This document shows positions 35,667 to 45,358 of a DNA stretch of 51,335 nt, one piece after another (within the stretch, counting starts at the first letter, position 1; every line of letters starts with the position of its first letter). The translations under genes were made by a program, and so were the position numbers. Location: the NCBI GenBank assembly GCA_964458185.1, contig CAYWFG010000016.1, positions 1 through 51,335 of the forward strand, in the 5' to 3' direction. The notes beneath the pieces are model-generated. The model was given only the letters and a program-made list of their open reading frames with translations. It did no database searches and was not told where the DNA came from. This stretch comes from AB-137-C09 sp964458185. GTDB taxonomy: Bacteria; Pseudomonadota; Zetaproteobacteria; Mariprofundales; Mariprofundaceae.

Positions 35667-38021
35667 TTACACACTCCTCATGCTGGCAACGCTCTCGCTG
35701 GATAAATCACCAGCAGCCCCACGTTTAGCCACAAACAATACACCTTGCACCACATCTTCGCGCACACCAACATGATGGGTGTATTCACCCGAAACCGTGC
35801 GAATAACACAAGGCCCTTCTTTGAGTCCCAAGTCTTGTAATGTTTGAGGATGTACCAATACATCAGCCATGCGAAATAATTCGCCCGCTTCACGCAGCAA
35901 TGCGGATGCCCTTGCCCATGCACCTTCGCGGTACAATGAAAAACGGCTGACAACATCCAGCTCCATCACGGGTTCGACATTTGCAGGCAGTGCAATGGCG
36001 TGTTTATTTCGCACCACAGGCATGCGCCAATTAGCATCAGTCTTGCCTGCAAAAACATCTGCTAACGCAGGTAAAAAGCGTGTCATTTCTGTACGCAATT
36101 CTTCTAACGAGACAACAGGGGTTTCTGTCGCACCCATGGCATCGGTCAAACGCATCATCACTTTCCACAAAGGGCGCTCATCGCCCAATGAACGCAAAGG
36201 TTTATCGGCAATGCGTACTACGCCTTCCATATTGATAAATGTACCATCGACCTCTGCATAAGAGGCAGCAGGCAATTGCACATCTGCAAACTGCGCGATT
36301 TCCCCCGCAATAGCACCCACTTGAACCAAGGGGATACTGCCCAACACACGCCGTGCTTGCATCGGGAACAAACCATCACCCAAAGGATCGCTGCCAATCA
36401 ACATCAAGGCATCAAGTTCACCACGTTCTGCTGATTGCAGCAAATCACCCACACTGGTGCGAACATCACCGAATACTGCCGATAATACAGGCGCATTCAT
36501 TCCTTCAGGAATAAGATTACGACCATCGGCACCAGCCTCACCATGACCTGTTCCTCGCATTAGTAAATCAATGCCGTGAATCAGTGCGGCAGCGTCCTCA
36601 TGGGCGCGAATTTCTTCACCCACCAACACAGCACACGAACCTGCAAGCAACGCATCAGCCAATAATTTACCTGCTTCATGGCGTTCAGAGATGTTTTCTA
36701 ACCATATTTCCATGCCTGCCGCGCCTTTGTTTAAATCCATCACTTGCTGCATGGCTCTGGCAATCACGGCGGGCCAATCACGCGGACGAATCAGCGCGTC
36801 TTTGGTCGGTTTACTGTTGGTGCGGTAATTCATTGCACCAATACGGGTAAGGGTTAAACCTTTGTTGACCCGACGACGTAAACGCTGCATCAACATGGGC
36901 AGGCGTTGACGCAGATCAGAGCCAAGAATCACCACTTCATCGGCAGCTTCAATGGCTGCACTGCTCATCGCCATGCCTTCTTCAAAAGCAAACGGGCGAG
37001 TATCTCGGCGGTGAAGATCAAAGGCGACTTGTGTATCTTTCATGACGGTATCGTGCATCAAACGAATCGCGGTTAATCCTTCTACGCTCCAAAAAGGGGA
37101 AAAAATAATACCAACACGTTTGCCTTTTAATAAGGCAACGCTTTTGCTAATCGCCGTAGCCCAATCAGTGTTATTCCCGCCAACACGCGGGGTTAACAAG
37201 CGATCATCTGAACGAAAGGCATCATAAACAAAACGCCCACGGTCGCAGATCCACGCTTCTGAGCCATTGGGGTCATGTTTGATTCGCATCACTTCATCAT
37301 CACGCGATTCAATAATAATATCACAGCCTTGCGGGCATTGAATGCAAGTGCTGTGGTGACGGGTTAACTCCCAAGGGCGGGATTGATTATTTGATGGTTT
37401 ATCAAGCAATGCACCAACAGGGCATAACTCCGCTAAATTCCCCGATAACTCTGAAGACAAACAGTCTTCAACAATAGAATCAATGCGCATGTGGTCGCCA
37501 CGGTTCAATATACCCATGTCACCTGTGCCAGAAACTTCTTCAGCAAAACGCACGCAACGGGTGCAATGAATACAACGGGTCATGTAGGTGCTAACAAAAG
37601 GCCCTAGGTTTTTATCTTCGGTGCGGCGTTTAGGCTCAAGGTAGCGACCTTTTGAAGTGCTATGCTCCATGGTATAATCTTGCAGTTTACAATCACCACC
37701 CTGATCGCACACAGGGCATTCCAAGGGATGATGAATAAGCAAATACTCCATGATCATTTTACGGTCTTTTTTAAGCGTGTCAGTTTGTGTGAAAACCTTC
37801 ATGCCTTCTTCAACAGGGCTACAACACGATGCCACAGGATTGGGCAATCGCCGTCCTCTACTCTCGACCTCAACAAGACACATGCGACAATTGGCAGCAA
37901 CTTTTAGTTCAGGATGGTAACAAAAATAAGGGACATCCACATCATGTTGGCGGCATGCCTCCAAGATACTGGTGTTTGCGGGAACGCTTACTTCCTCATC
38001 GTTAATGAATAACGTTGTCAT
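35667..38021 (-). CDS. nuoG: NADH-quinone oxidoreductase subunit G
   Basis: This encodes 784 residues. The N-terminal [2Fe-2S] ligands lie in FCYHPELKVAANCRMCLVE. They are followed by CPVCDQGGDC and the [4Fe-4S] set RCIHCTRC ... ELCPVGAL. A further CxxCxxxC...C set (CIQCPQGC, then WICDRG) begins the molybdopterin-oxidoreductase-like domain and could hold the off-path N7-type cluster found only in some bacteria. The rest is the large non-catalytic molybdopterin-like domain. It overlaps nuoF by 4 bp. Confidence 0.96.
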   Translation of the reverse strand: MTTLFINDEEVSVPANTSILEACRQHDVDVPYFCYHPELKVAANCRMCLVEVESRGRRLPNPVASCCSPVEEGMKVFTQTDTLKKDRKMIMEYLLIHHPLECPVCDQGGDCKLQDYTMEHSTSKGRYLEPKRRTEDKNLGPFVSTYMTRCIHCTRCVRFAEEVSGTGDMGILNRGDHMRIDSIVEDCLSSELSGNLAELCPVGALLDKPSNNQSRPWELTRHHSTCIQCPQGCDIIIESRDDEVMRIKHDPNGSEAWICDRGRFVYDAFRSDDRLLTPRVGGNNTDWATAISKSVALLKGKRVGIIFSPFWSVEGLTAIRLMHDTVMKDTQVAFDLHRRDTRPFAFEEGMAMSSAAIEAADEVVILGSDLRQRLPMLMQRLRRRVNKGLTLTRIGAMNYRTNSKPTKDALIRPRDWPAVIARAMQQVMDLNKGAAGMEIWLENISERHEAGKLLADALLAGSCAVLVGEEIRAHEDAAALIHGIDLLMRGTGHGEAGADGRNLIPEGMNAPVLSAVFGDVRTSVGDLLQSAERGELDALMLIGSDPLGDGLFPMQARRVLGSIPLVQVGAIAGEIAQFADVQLPAASYAEVDGTFINMEGVVRIADKPLRSLGDERPLWKVMMRLTDAMGATETPVVSLEELRTEMTRFLPALADVFAGKTDANWRMPVVRNKHAIALPANVEPVMELDVVSRFSLYREGAWARASALLREAGELFRMADVLVHPQTLQDLGLKEGPCVIRTVSGEYTHHVGVREDVVQGVLFVAKRGAAGDLSSESVASMRSV

Positions 38022-39295
38022 GCTTTACTCTCCGCCAAATAACTGCGTACTTCATCGGGGAACATCTTTAATAACGATAAAATCGGTGCGGCTGCACCCG
38101 CTGCCAAGGCGCAAATGGTACGACCATCCATATGTCTGGATGCTTCTTCTAACACCACCAAATCTTCAGCGTTGCATTGCCCTGTCTCTAAACGAATCAT
38201 CACCCGTTCCAGCCAGCCCGTACCTTCGCGGCAGGGTGTACACTGACCGCATGATTCATGCGCATAAAAGTGCGATAAACGACGGGTGATGGCAACCACA
38301 TCAGCCGTTTCATCCATGATAATCACTGCACCCGAACCCAGCATAGACCCTATTTTATGAATCTCATCATAAGCCATTGGCACATCATAATGCTCTGCCC
38401 CTAACCACGGCGTGGATGAACCCCCAGGGATAATAACTTTAGGAACATCGCCATGTTGCAAACCACCACAATGCTCTTCAACCAACACCCGCAATGACGT
38501 ACCCATGGGGACTTCATAATTCCCTGCTTTATTGACATGCCCTGAAATAGAAAATATTTTTGTTCCTGCACTGTTAGGCACACCAATTTGACTGTGCCAC
38601 TTACCACCATGCTCTAAAATAGCAGGAATCGTGGTTAATGTTTCCACATTGTTGACCACGGTTGGCGATTGATAAAAGCCTTCTATGGCAGGAAACGGCG
38701 GTTTAAAGCGTGGGCGACCAGCGCGCCCTTCCAGTGATTCGATTAAGGCTGTTTCTTCGCCGCAGATGTAAGCACCTGCACCACGATGAACGGTTAAGTT
38801 CAAGCTGTAATCTGTGCCAAGAATCCGTTCACCCAATAAATTTTCAGCATAGGCTTCAGCAATGGCAGCATTCATAACATTGGCTTCATGTAGAAATTCG
38901 CCGCGAATATAAATGTAGGCATCACGCACATTCAGCGCAAAACCAGCCATAATCATGCCTTCAATCAGCAGATGCGGATCAAAACGTATAAGATCACGAT
39001 CTTTGAATGTTCCCGGTTCGCCTTCATCAGCATTGCACAACAAATAGGTTGGCTTGCTGGTGTTACGCGGGACAAAACTCCACTTTAAGCCCGTAGGAAA
39101 ACCAGCGCCACCGCGACCACGTAAACCTGATGTTTTTACTTCTTCGATAATTTCTGGACCGTTCATCTTATTAAGCACGGTTGGAAGAAAACGATAAGCA
39201 CCATTTTCACGGGCAACATCTAATGTATGCATACCAGGGATATGAATGCGGTCAAAACAAATCGCAGTAACTTTACTAGGATCAGAAGAAATCAT
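38018..39295 (-). CDS. nuoF: NADH-quinone oxidoreductase subunit F (NADH/FMN site)
   Basis: This encodes 425 residues. The FMN/NADH-binding glycine-rich segments GLRGRGGAGFPTGLKW and GAGAYICGEETALIESLEG are clear. The C-terminal ESCGQCTPCREG with a downstream cysteine in CALAAGA holds cluster N3. It oxidises NADH at the tip of the hydrophilic arm. It overlaps nuoE and nuoG by 4 bp each. Confidence 0.98.
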   Translation of the reverse strand: MISSDPSKVTAICFDRIHIPGMHTLDVARENGAYRFLPTVLNKMNGPEIIEEVKTSGLRGRGGAGFPTGLKWSFVPRNTSKPTYLLCNADEGEPGTFKDRDLIRFDPHLLIEGMIMAGFALNVRDAYIYIRGEFLHEANVMNAAIAEAYAENLLGERILGTDYSLNLTVHRGAGAYICGEETALIESLEGRAGRPRFKPPFPAIEGFYQSPTVVNNVETLTTIPAILEHGGKWHSQIGVPNSAGTKIFSISGHVNKAGNYEVPMGTSLRVLVEEHCGGLQHGDVPKVIIPGGSSTPWLGAEHYDVPMAYDEIHKIGSMLGSGAVIIMDETADVVAITRRLSHFYAHESCGQCTPCREGTGWLERVMIRLETGQCNAEDLVVLEEASRHMDGRTICALAAGAAAPILSLLKMFPDEVRSYLAESKA

Positions 39296-39822
39296 GATGC
39301 ACCCCCAGTTTCCGCGTCTATTTGAATCTTGGTAATCAGCGCATCCATCGTCACAGCAGTGGCTTTTTCGTGGTACATATTATTGACTTGCACCACAGGC
39401 GCACCGCCACAAGCCCCTGCGCATTCCACTTCGGCAAGGGTAAATAAACCATCAGGCGTGGTCTCCCCCACTTGAATAGCTAAAGTATTAGCCATGTGTT
39501 CCAGCAGCTCAACCCCACCATTCAGCATACAACTTACATTGGTGCAAACCTCTAGCAAATAAGTACCCGTCGGTTGTTCTTTAAACATGGTGTAAAAAGT
39601 CACCACTTCACGGACTTGCATCAAGGTTACGTCTAAAGTGTCGGCGACCAATTGTTGCACGTTAATGGGCAAGTAACCAAAGTGTTGTTGCGCAAGGTGC
39701 AATACAGGCAGCAATGCTGATAATGGTTGTGGGTAACGGCTAACCAACGCTTTAATTGTTTCTAATTGCTGCGCCGAAAACGCAACAGGAGACATCTGTG
39801 TGGTGTCAACAACTGCACTCAT
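39292..39822 (-). CDS. nuoE: NADH-quinone oxidoreductase subunit E ([2Fe-2S])
   Basis: This encodes 176 residues from the ATG at 39822, which overlaps the nuoD stop by 4 bp; a longer frame to 39897 runs inside nuoD. The thioredoxin-like [2Fe-2S] site has the ligands C-x4-C in CTNVSC and C-x3-C in CAGAC. It forms the NADH dehydrogenase module with nuoF. Confidence 0.97.
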   Translation of the reverse strand: MSAVVDTTQMSPVAFSAQQLETIKALVSRYPQPLSALLPVLHLAQQHFGYLPINVQQLVADTLDVTLMQVREVVTFYTMFKEQPTGTYLLEVCTNVSCMLNGGVELLEHMANTLAIQVGETTPDGLFTLAEVECAGACGGAPVVQVNNMYHEKATAVTMDALITKIQIDAETGGAS

Positions 39823-41003
39823 CGATCCACCTCTCCAAAAACAATATCTTGCGTGCCAAGAATAGTCACCACATCGGCAATCATATGACCTCGGCACATA
39901 TAGTCCAACGCCTCAATATGCGCAAAACCTGAAGCACGCACTTTCATGCGGTAAGGTTTATTAGAGCCATCAGAAATAATATAGACACCAAACTCCCCCT
40001 TGGGGTGTTCAACGGCTGCATACACTTCACCCGCAGGCACATGATAACCTTCAGAAAAATATTTGAAGTGATGAATCATCGCTTCCATGTCTTCTTTCAT
40101 CACATCACGCGGCGGACTGGTATAGCGGTAATCATCGGGTTTGATTGGACCATCGTTGGCATCTAACCAATCAAGGCATTGCAAAACAATACGGTTGGCT
40201 TGGCGCATTTCTTCCACACGCACCAAATAACGGTCATAACAATCGCCCGTAGCACCCACAGGAATATCAAAATCCATCTTCTCATAGACATCATACGGCT
40301 GCATCTTACGCAAATCCCACGCGATACCTGAACCACGCAACATGGGTCCTGTGAAGCCCCATGCCAATGCTGCATCAGCATCGACTATGCCAACATCCAC
40401 GTTGCGTTGCTTCCAAATGCGGTTTTCTGTTAGCAGTGTTTCGTATTCATCAATATAAGTGGGGAATTTATTAGCAAAAGCCCGAATCTTGTCGGTCAAG
40501 CCAGCAGGCATATCTTTGGCGACCCCACCAGGGCGGAAGTAGGCAGCATGCATGCGTGCGCCTGATACTTCTTCATAAAAATCAAAAATATCTTCGCGTT
40601 CACGGAAACAATACAAAAACACCGTCATCGCGCCAATATCTAAAGCGACTGCCCCCAACCACAGGCAGTGGTTAAGAATACGGGTTAATTCGGCAAACAT
40701 CACGCGAATATATTGTGCTCGTTCAGGAACTTCGAGCGAGAGCATTTTTTCCACCGCTAAAGCATAGGCATATTCGTTTGCCATCATCGAAACATAATCA
40801 AAACGATCAAAGTACGGCACGTTTTGCAAATACGTTTTTTGTTCAAAGAGTTTTTCAGTGCCACGGTGGAGCAGCCCGATATGGGGCTCGGCGCGTTCAA
40901 CAACTTCGCCATCCAGCTCTAGCACCAAGCGCAATACGCCATGGGCAGAAGGATGTTGAGGGCCAAAGTTTAGGGTATAATTTTTTATCTCAGCCACGAT
41001 CAA
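39819..41003 (-). CDS. nuoD: NADH-quinone oxidoreductase subunit D
   Basis: This encodes 394 residues, the 49-kDa subunit that builds the quinone site with NuoB. HIGLLHRGTEKLFE and the FGPQHPSAHGVLRL N-terminal loop (with the quinone-contacting His) are present, as is RPGGVAKDMP. It is separate from nuoC, unlike the fused nuoCD of enterics. It overlaps nuoC by 14 bp. Confidence 0.98.
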   Translation of the reverse strand: MIVAEIKNYTLNFGPQHPSAHGVLRLVLELDGEVVERAEPHIGLLHRGTEKLFEQKTYLQNVPYFDRFDYVSMMANEYAYALAVEKMLSLEVPERAQYIRVMFAELTRILNHCLWLGAVALDIGAMTVFLYCFREREDIFDFYEEVSGARMHAAYFRPGGVAKDMPAGLTDKIRAFANKFPTYIDEYETLLTENRIWKQRNVDVGIVDADAALAWGFTGPMLRGSGIAWDLRKMQPYDVYEKMDFDIPVGATGDCYDRYLVRVEEMRQANRIVLQCLDWLDANDGPIKPDDYRYTSPPRDVMKEDMEAMIHHFKYFSEGYHVPAGEVYAAVEHPKGEFGVYIISDGSNKPYRMKVRASGFAHIEALDYMCRGHMIADVVTILGTQDIVFGEVDR

Positions 41004-41595
41004 CTCCTGGCCATGTCTTGGGGGTTAGTTCACGGTTTTCGACCTGATTAGGACGGTAGACGCAACGCCATTGGGTTTCGTCAAAAAACAATTCAGTACG
41101 TCCTGTTACAGGGAAGTCCTTGCGCATAGGATGACCATCAAAGCCGTAATCGGTCAACAAACGACGTAAATCGGGATGGTGGTTAAAGATGATGCCATAC
41201 ATTTCAAAGGCTTCACGCTCAAACCAGTTAGCTGTGGGCCAGACTTCAGAAACCGAATCAACCCACTCACGCTCATTAAGACTGACTTTTAAGCGGATAC
41301 GCTTGTTACAACGCACCGACAACAAATGATAGACCACATAAAAACGATCGGCTTGTGCATCATGATTGGGGTATTCCGACATATCGACACCGCATAGGTC
41401 AATCATTTGCTCATAACCGCAACTGCCTTTGAGGTAATGGCAGGCATCAACAATCTGTTCGCGGGAGAGTGTAACAGTTGCCACATCAATGGCAGCGGTG
41501 ACATCCAGAATGGCATCACCAAATTTTTGTTGCAGTGCAGTGACATCGGCATCAGGAGATACTTGGGCTACTGACTCTGTATACAAATCATTCAT
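40990..41595 (-). CDS. nuoC: NADH-quinone oxidoreductase subunit C
   Basis: This encodes 201 residues from the ATG at 41595; a longer in-frame extension to 41694 would run into nuoB and is unlikely. The 30-kDa subunit signature is visible as EREAFEMYGIIF and GHPMRKDFP. It links the hydrophilic arm subunits B and D. It lies 14 nt after nuoB. Confidence 0.96.
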   Translation of the reverse strand: MNDLYTESVAQVSPDADVTALQQKFGDAILDVTAAIDVATVTLSREQIVDACHYLKGSCGYEQMIDLCGVDMSEYPNHDAQADRFYVVYHLLSVRCNKRIRLKVSLNEREWVDSVSEVWPTANWFEREAFEMYGIIFNHHPDLRRLLTDYGFDGHPMRKDFPVTGRTELFFDETQWRCVYRPNQVENRELTPKTWPGVDRG

Positions 41596-41609
41596 ATTCA
41601 GATTCCTTA

Positions 41610-42086
41610 TCAGCGCGCAATGGTATTGGTGCGTTTGATTTTTTCTTGTAGCTGAATAAAAGCATACAATAACGCCTCTGCCGTGGGAGGGCATCCAGGG
41701 ACATAAATATCAATCGGCACAATACGATCGCAACCACGCACGACCGAATAAGAATAATGGTAATAACCGCCGCCATTGGCACAAGAACCCATAGAAATAA
41801 CCCAGCGCGGCTCTGCCATTTGGTCATACACTTTACGCAGGGCTGGTGCCATTTTGTTGCACAGCGTACCCGCGACAATCATCAAGTCGGCTTGACGGGG
41901 AGAAGCACGCGGCACAATGCCAAAACGATCCATATCGTAGCGTGAAGCACCTGCATGCATAAACTCTACCGCACAGCAAGCCAGACCAAAGGTCATCGGC
42001 CAAATCGAACCTGCGCGTGCGCCATTGATTAGTTTATCAACATTGGTGGTAATAAAACCTTTGTCGAGCAGGCCTTCTATTCCCAT
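41610..42086 (-). CDS. nuoB: NADH-quinone oxidoreductase subunit B (cluster N2)
   Basis: This encodes 158 residues. The four cysteines that hold the terminal [4Fe-4S] cluster N2 are seen in GLACCAVEF (the tandem pair), GSCANGGGYY and VPGCPPTAEALL. It delivers electrons to quinone. It overlaps nuoA by 10 bp. Confidence 0.98.
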   Translation of the reverse strand: MGIEGLLDKGFITTNVDKLINGARAGSIWPMTFGLACCAVEFMHAGASRYDMDRFGIVPRASPRQADLMIVAGTLCNKMAPALRKVYDQMAEPRWVISMGSCANGGGYYHYSYSVVRGCDRIVPIDIYVPGCPPTAEALLYAFIQLQEKIKRTNTIAR

Positions 42087-42448
42087 TGCAAAGCCCCTTT
42101 ATTCCATGCATAGATATAGCCCACCAAAAGAATGAGCAAAAACAATACCATTTCAATAAAACCAAAAAAACCAATTTGATCAAGCACCACCGACCAAGGG
42201 AAGAGGAAGGCTGTTTCTAAATCAAAGATCACAAATAAAATCGCAACCAGATAAAAACGCACATCAAAATGCATCCGCGCATCTTCAAAGGCTTCAAAGC
42301 CACATTCGTAAGCTGATAACTTTTCAGCATCAGGTTTTTGCTCGGCCACACCCATGGTCATCATCAAGGGAGCTGCACCCATAGCAAAAGCAATTAAGAT
42401 AAATACAAAGATCGGGGCATATTCGTTAGCAAGATATGCAGCGCCCAT
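42077..42448 (-). CDS. nuoA: NADH-quinone oxidoreductase subunit A
   Basis: This encodes 123 residues with three TM helices. I prefer the second of two tandem ATGs (42448) because AAGGAGG is better spaced from it; the first is at 42451. The conserved KLSAYECGFEAFEDARMHFD loop and FVIFDLETAFLFPW are present. It is the first gene of the 14-gene nuo operon. Confidence 0.97.
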   Translation of the reverse strand: MGAAYLANEYAPIFVFILIAFAMGAAPLMMTMGVAEQKPDAEKLSAYECGFEAFEDARMHFDVRFYLVAILFVIFDLETAFLFPWSVVLDQIGFFGFIEMVLFLLILLVGYIYAWNKGALQWE

Positions 42449-42453
42449 CATTC

Positions 42454-42531
42454 CCTCCTTCGGTAACGTGCTGGCAGTCGCCAGATCAATAGATTCGACC
42501 CTCCAGCCGAAGCATCACGCCGTTGATACGG
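42454..42531 (-). promoter_or_regulatory. structured leader of the nuo operon overlapping the ribosome-binding site
   Basis: On the minus strand an outer stem CTTCGG (42507-42512) / CCGAAG (42458-42463) encloses a tight hairpin CTGGC-GACT-GCCAG (42471-42484). Its 3' strand shares bases with the AAGGAGG ribosome-binding site (42454-42460). A further CCGT/ACGG hairpin lies at 42520-42531. No known riboswitch class is recognised, and no clear promoter could be picked in 42532-42669. Confidence 0.35.
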
Positions 42532-42669
42532 TCGGATTGCTAACAGAATGCATGCCTAGGAGCAAGGGATAGTGCATTTATAAATATCCTCAAACCCCAT
42601 AATTTGACGCTTTTATCGAAGTCTTGCATCCTACGGCACAAGCAAATGGCTTGATGGTATGAGGTATAT

Positions 42670-43392
42670 ATGCGCTTTATTATGTTGGACACAGAAACCA
42701 CTGGGTTATCTCCTGCCAGTGGTGACCGTATGGTGGAAATTGGCGCAGTCGAAGTGTACCAACGGCAAGTGAACACCCAGTGTGTGTTTCATCAATACAT
42801 CAACCCACAACGGAGTATTCCCCAAGAAGTCGTACGTATTCATGGTATTGATGATAAAAAAGTGAAAGATTGTCCGCCTTTTGCCGACATAGCAGATAGT
42901 TTCTTACAATTTATTGAAGGTGCCACCTTGGTGATTCATAACGCACCGTTTGATTTGGGATTTATTATGCATGAGCTGGCAGATGCAGGGTGTGCTAACA
43001 TTGAAAACACCTTGGTGATAGACACCTTGCAAGTGGCACGGAAAAAATACCCGCACCAACGCAATAATTTAAATGCCTTGTGTGATCGTTTTAACGTTGA
43101 TCGTGGGCATCGTGATTTGCATGGCGCATTACTGGATTCTGAGTTGCTTGCCGAAGTGTATTTAGCCATGACTGGCGGACGACAGTTTGCACTGGATGCT
43201 ATGGATGATGCCTATCCTGCCTCGCACTTTTCGCGTGTTGCCCGCCCCACGGTGATAAAAAAAGAAACGCAATCATCACCAAGACGCGCACCCATTTGCG
43301 TCCCTAAAGAAGATCAACAAGCGCATGAGACAATGATGGCCCGCATCCATCAAGAAAGTAACGGTGCAAGCATTTGGAAAAACGCATCGTGA
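42670..43392 (+). CDS. dnaQ: DNA polymerase III epsilon subunit (3'-5' exonuclease)
   Basis: This encodes 240 residues. The DEDDh exonuclease motifs are complete: ExoI MLDTETTGL, ExoII VIHNAPFDLGF and ExoIII HRDLHGALLDSELLAEVYL, with the downstream MTGGRQ typical of proofreading epsilon. The C-terminal ~60 residues are less conserved and would bind the polymerase alpha subunit. It removes misincorporated nucleotides during replication. The ATG has GAGG about six bases upstream. It begins a plus-strand run dnaQ-ubiX-gshA-ABC ATPase with overlapping junctions. Confidence 0.93.
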   Translation: MRFIMLDTETTGLSPASGDRMVEIGAVEVYQRQVNTQCVFHQYINPQRSIPQEVVRIHGIDDKKVKDCPPFADIADSFLQFIEGATLVIHNAPFDLGFIMHELADAGCANIENTLVIDTLQVARKKYPHQRNNLNALCDRFNVDRGHRDLHGALLDSELLAEVYLAMTGGRQFALDAMDDAYPASHFSRVARPTVIKKETQSSPRRAPICVPKEDQQAHETMMARIHQESNGASIWKNAS

Positions 43393-44009
43393 ACCCTGAT
43401 AAGCACCCACACATGATTATTGCCATGACAGGGGCATCGGGTGCGGCTTATGGCATGCAATTAATTGGGCGACTGCATCAAGCAGGGGTTATATTGCACT
43501 TATTATTTTCTGATGCGGCTCGGGTGGTTTTGTTGCAAGAATGTGATTTAACGTTGCCTGAAGATCCTGAACTAGCCCACCGTGTGCTGGTCGATGCATT
43601 GACCTTATCAACGCCAGAGCGCGTGCATGTTTACGGGCTTAAAGATTGGTTTTCGCCTGTGGCTTCGGGTTCATCAGGGATTCGACAAATGGTTATTGCA
43701 CCATGTTCAATGGGGACGTTAGCGCGGGTGGCACAAGGCATGTCAGAAAACCTCATCGAACGCGCTGCCGATGTGATACTAAAAGAAAAAGGGCAGTTGA
43801 TATTGATGCCCCGTGAAACACCATTATCGGCGATTCATTTGCAACACATGCTAGATTTGGCGCGTTTAGGCGTTGATATTATTCCTGCGATGCCAGCCTT
43901 TTACCATCGCCCACAATCCATTGCTGAACTACAGGCATTCATGGTGGAGCGGGTGGTCGATCATTTACATATTGCGCAGGCTGATGCCAAGCGTTGGGGG
44001 AATCATTGA
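43389..44009 (+). CDS. ubiX: flavin prenyltransferase UbiX
   Basis: This encodes 206 residues from a GTG at 43389 that overlaps the dnaQ stop (GTGA); an ATG at 43413 is a possible alternative. The N-terminal MTGASGAAYGMQLI, the PVASGSSGIRQMVIAPCSMG stretch, NLIERAADVILKE and LMPRETPLS are all characteristic. UbiX prenylates FMN to make the cofactor of UbiD decarboxylase in ubiquinone synthesis, which fits a respiring organism with complex I. The stop overlaps the next start (TGATG). Confidence 0.95.
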   Translation: MNPDKHPHMIIAMTGASGAAYGMQLIGRLHQAGVILHLLFSDAARVVLLQECDLTLPEDPELAHRVLVDALTLSTPERVHVYGLKDWFSPVASGSSGIRQMVIAPCSMGTLARVAQGMSENLIERAADVILKEKGQLILMPRETPLSAIHLQHMLDLARLGVDIIPAMPAFYHRPQSIAELQAFMVERVVDHLHIAQADAKRWGNH

Positions 44010-45355
44010 TGAGCAACAAACCATTAACGATGGAAGCGATGATTGATTTTTTTCGTTGTGGCTGCAAACCACGGTCACAATGGGGAATTGGCACCGAGCA
44101 TGAAAAAATAGCCTTTCACACACAAACCTTAGCCCCTGTTGCCTATGAAGGTGCAGAGGGCATCGGCACATTGTTGGCAGCTTTGGTGGATGAGCGTTGG
44201 CAAGCAGTGATTGAATCGGGTAATATTATTGCTTTGCAAGGTTCCCATGGTGCATCTATTACCCTAGAACCTGGGGGGCAACTGGAATTATCGGGTGCGG
44301 TATTGTTTGATTTGCATGATACCCACGCAGAAACGGAAGCACACTTGCAACACGTTATGGAAGAGGCAGAGCGTTTACACATTGGATTTTTAACCACCGC
44401 CTTTCACCCCCGTTCTCCCCGCAATGCTATACCGTGGATGCCAAAATCACGTTATGCTATTATGCGTGATTACATGCCCAAGGTAGGCAAGCAAGGGCTT
44501 GATATGATGTTGCGTACCACTACCGTGCAAGCCAATCTTGATTTTTCATCCGAGCAAGATATGGCAAAAAAAATGCGTATTGGCTGTTGTTTGCAACCCA
44601 TAGTCACTGCATTGTTTGCAGCCAGCCCTTTTCGTGATGGTCAACCGTCAGGATTATTGTCCACCCGCGCAGGCTGCTGGCTAGATACCGATGCAGCACG
44701 AACGGGCATGCCAGCCTGTGTTTTTGCCGATGATTTTGGTTTTGCCGATTGGGTGAATTATGTGCTGGATGTGCCGATGTATTTTATCATGCGTAACGAT
44801 CAGTTTATTGATTGCACGGGGTCATCGTTCCGTGATTTCATCGCAGGAACATTACCGCGCTTGCAAGGGGAAACGGCAACCTTGGATGATTGGGCATTGC
44901 ATGCATCGACCGTTTTCCCTGATGTGCGCTTAAAACAATTCATTGAAATGCGTGGTGCTGATGCAGGCTCGCTTGACATGACCACTGCCCTGCCAGCTTT
45001 TTGGAAAGGTCTGATCTATGATGAGACCAGTGAAAATGCCGTATGGGAAATGATCAAAGAGTGGTCTCACAGCGCGGTCAATGAACTGCGTGAAGCTGTT
45101 GTCCATCAAGGACTACAAGCAAAAATCAATGGCACGAACGTCCAAGCATTATCACTCTCGCTGCTAGATTTGGCACAACAAGGCTTGCAACGCAACGCCC
45201 TTTATAACGATCAACAGCAAGATGAATCGATCTATTTACAACCCTTGTGGGCGATTGCGCGTAGTGGTGAAACGTTGGCAGAACAATGGTTGCAACAATA
45301 CCATAGCACATGGCAACAAAGCGTTGACCCTATTTTTCATACTGCCAAGCATTAG
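44009..45355 (+). CDS. gshA: glutamate-cysteine ligase, plant/alphaproteobacterial type
   Basis: This encodes 448 residues from the ATG at 44009, preceded by a G-rich ribosome-binding site. The sequences WGIGTEHEKIAF, ITLEPGGQLELSG, GFLTTAFHPRSPRNAIPWMP and the RGADAG region match the GCL class shared by plants, alphaproteobacteria and xanthomonads, not the enteric GshA class. It joins glutamate and cysteine with ATP in the first step of glutathione synthesis. In plants this class is redox-regulated through cysteines; whether that holds here is unknown. No gshB is in the window. Confidence 0.92.
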   Translation: MSNKPLTMEAMIDFFRCGCKPRSQWGIGTEHEKIAFHTQTLAPVAYEGAEGIGTLLAALVDERWQAVIESGNIIALQGSHGASITLEPGGQLELSGAVLFDLHDTHAETEAHLQHVMEEAERLHIGFLTTAFHPRSPRNAIPWMPKSRYAIMRDYMPKVGKQGLDMMLRTTTVQANLDFSSEQDMAKKMRIGCCLQPIVTALFAASPFRDGQPSGLLSTRAGCWLDTDAARTGMPACVFADDFGFADWVNYVLDVPMYFIMRNDQFIDCTGSSFRDFIAGTLPRLQGETATLDDWALHASTVFPDVRLKQFIEMRGADAGSLDMTTALPAFWKGLIYDETSENAVWEMIKEWSHSAVNELREAVVHQGLQAKINGTNVQALSLSLLDLAQQGLQRNALYNDQQQDESIYLQPLWAIARSGETLAEQWLQQYHSTWQQSVDPIFHTAKH

Positions 45356-45358
45356 CCA

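Noticed and set aside
34764..36261. Plus-strand ORFs opposite nuoH and nuoG
   Set aside because: They are antisense shadows of strongly conserved complex I genes and show no protein-like features of their own.
39822..39897. N-terminal extension of NuoE
   Set aside because: The extension lies wholly inside nuoD, and the ATG at 39822 gives the standard ATGA overlap and family N-terminus.
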